DNA of 5,984 nt from Pseudomonadota bacterium. Its GTDB lineage: Bacteria > Pseudomonadota > Alphaproteobacteria > Azospirillales > Azospirillaceae. Where the stretch lies: positions 1 through 5,984 of the forward strand of contig JAEYOB010000370.1 of NCBI GenBank assembly GCA_023412175.1, read 5' to 3'. This document shows, one piece after another, positions 5,847 to 5,984 of this stretch. The position numbers and the translations under genes were made by a program. Within the stretch, counting starts at the first letter, position 1. Each line of letters opens with the position of its first letter. A model generated the notes under the pieces. The model did no database searches, was not told the DNA's origin, and was given only the letters and a program-made list of their open reading frames with translations.

Positions 5847-5984
5847 ATGGCCTCCATCTGGGAACCCGAGGAGTTCGTCGGAGCCCTGTGGCACCGTCTG
5901 GTCGGCGACGCCGCGTCCTACCCGCGTCATCCGGAGGCGGCGGTCCGCCTGGACGCGATGCGCGCCCGCCTGGGCGTGCTGTTC
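5847..5984 (+). CDS. norD: NorD, NO reductase activation protein, 5' end only
   Basis: An ATG at 5847, four bases after the norQ stop, opens 46 codons that run off the right edge. The fragment begins MASIWEPEEFVGALWHRLVG and continues through a SYPRHPEAAVRL stretch to Leu-Gly-Val-Leu-Phe. The WEPEE-x-VG-x-LWHRLV start and the YP-x-HP-x-AAVRL segment fit the N-terminus of NorD. In full-length NorD (about 600 residues or more) a C-terminal von Willebrand factor A domain works with NorQ on the reductase; that part lies outside the window. The tight spacing indicates one transcript with norCBQ. A recognisable ribosome site is weak (GGGA near 5837), so coupling to norQ translation is likely. Confidence 0.9.
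   Translation, partial: MASIWEPEEFVGALWHRLVGDAASYPRHPEAAVRLDAMRARLGVLF

Noticed and set aside
4952..5857. 301-codon minus-strand open frame antisense to norQ
   Set aside because: norQ on the plus strand has all AAA+ motifs. The antisense product has shadow-type Arg/Gln/Gly/His-rich composition.
1..5984. CRISPR arrays, tRNA or rRNA genes, insertion sequences, attachment sites
   Set aside because: I saw no regularly spaced direct repeats, no tRNA-like cloverleaf sequence, no transposase gene and no flanking terminal inverted repeats.

Overview
The window carries the start of a cytochrome c-dependent nitric oxide reductase operon, norC-norB-norQ-norD, on the plus strand from about 3207 to the right edge. 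It lies beside a LysR-type regulator and a set of leftward accessory genes. High GC content, GC-rich third codon positions and the nor gene order suggest a denitrifying proteobacterium. The style of the genes leans towards an alphaproteobacterium of the Azospirillum/Magnetospirillum kind, but this is an impression from protein style; a betaproteobacterium is not excluded.

Left part (1-1977): the 3' end of a small membrane-protein gene runs rightward into the window edge gene list and ends at 272. Its last 68 bases overlap the 3' end of a convergent gene for a RibD C-terminal-type (dihydrofolate-reductase fold) oxidoreductase (205-1122, minus). Next come, also on the minus strand, a free-standing single PAS-domain protein (1216-1650) and an unrecognised 73-residue protein with two predicted membrane segments (1756-1977). 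The three minus-strand genes are separated by gaps of 93 and 105 bases, and each gap holds a possible regulatory signal.

Middle (1978-3206): a divergent, relatively AT-rich spacer leads into the LysR-type regulator (2119-2970, plus). Sixteen bases before its start codon is a near-perfect 9+1+9 palindrome of LysR-operator form (T-N11-A). The 236-base spacer between the regulator and norC holds two inverted repeats. By eye it has no canonical FNR/NnrR box and no sigma-54 -24/-12 element of the kind used with NorR.

Right part (3207-5984): NorC is the membrane-anchored c-type cytochrome electron-entry subunit. NorB is the catalytic subunit with all expected heme b, heme b3 and FeB ligands. NorQ is a MoxR-type AAA+ ATPase whose start overlaps the norB stop by 4 bases. 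NorD (first 46 codons only) is its partner. NorQ and NorD are the known maturation pair thought to help insert the non-heme iron. Together the operon reduces 2 NO to N2O at the cytoplasmic membrane with electrons from periplasmic cytochrome c. The central genes are ordinary for a denitrifier. The less ordinary points are the LysR neighbour in place of the usual nor regulators, the stand-alone PAS protein with a FixL-like histidine, and the unknown small membrane protein.
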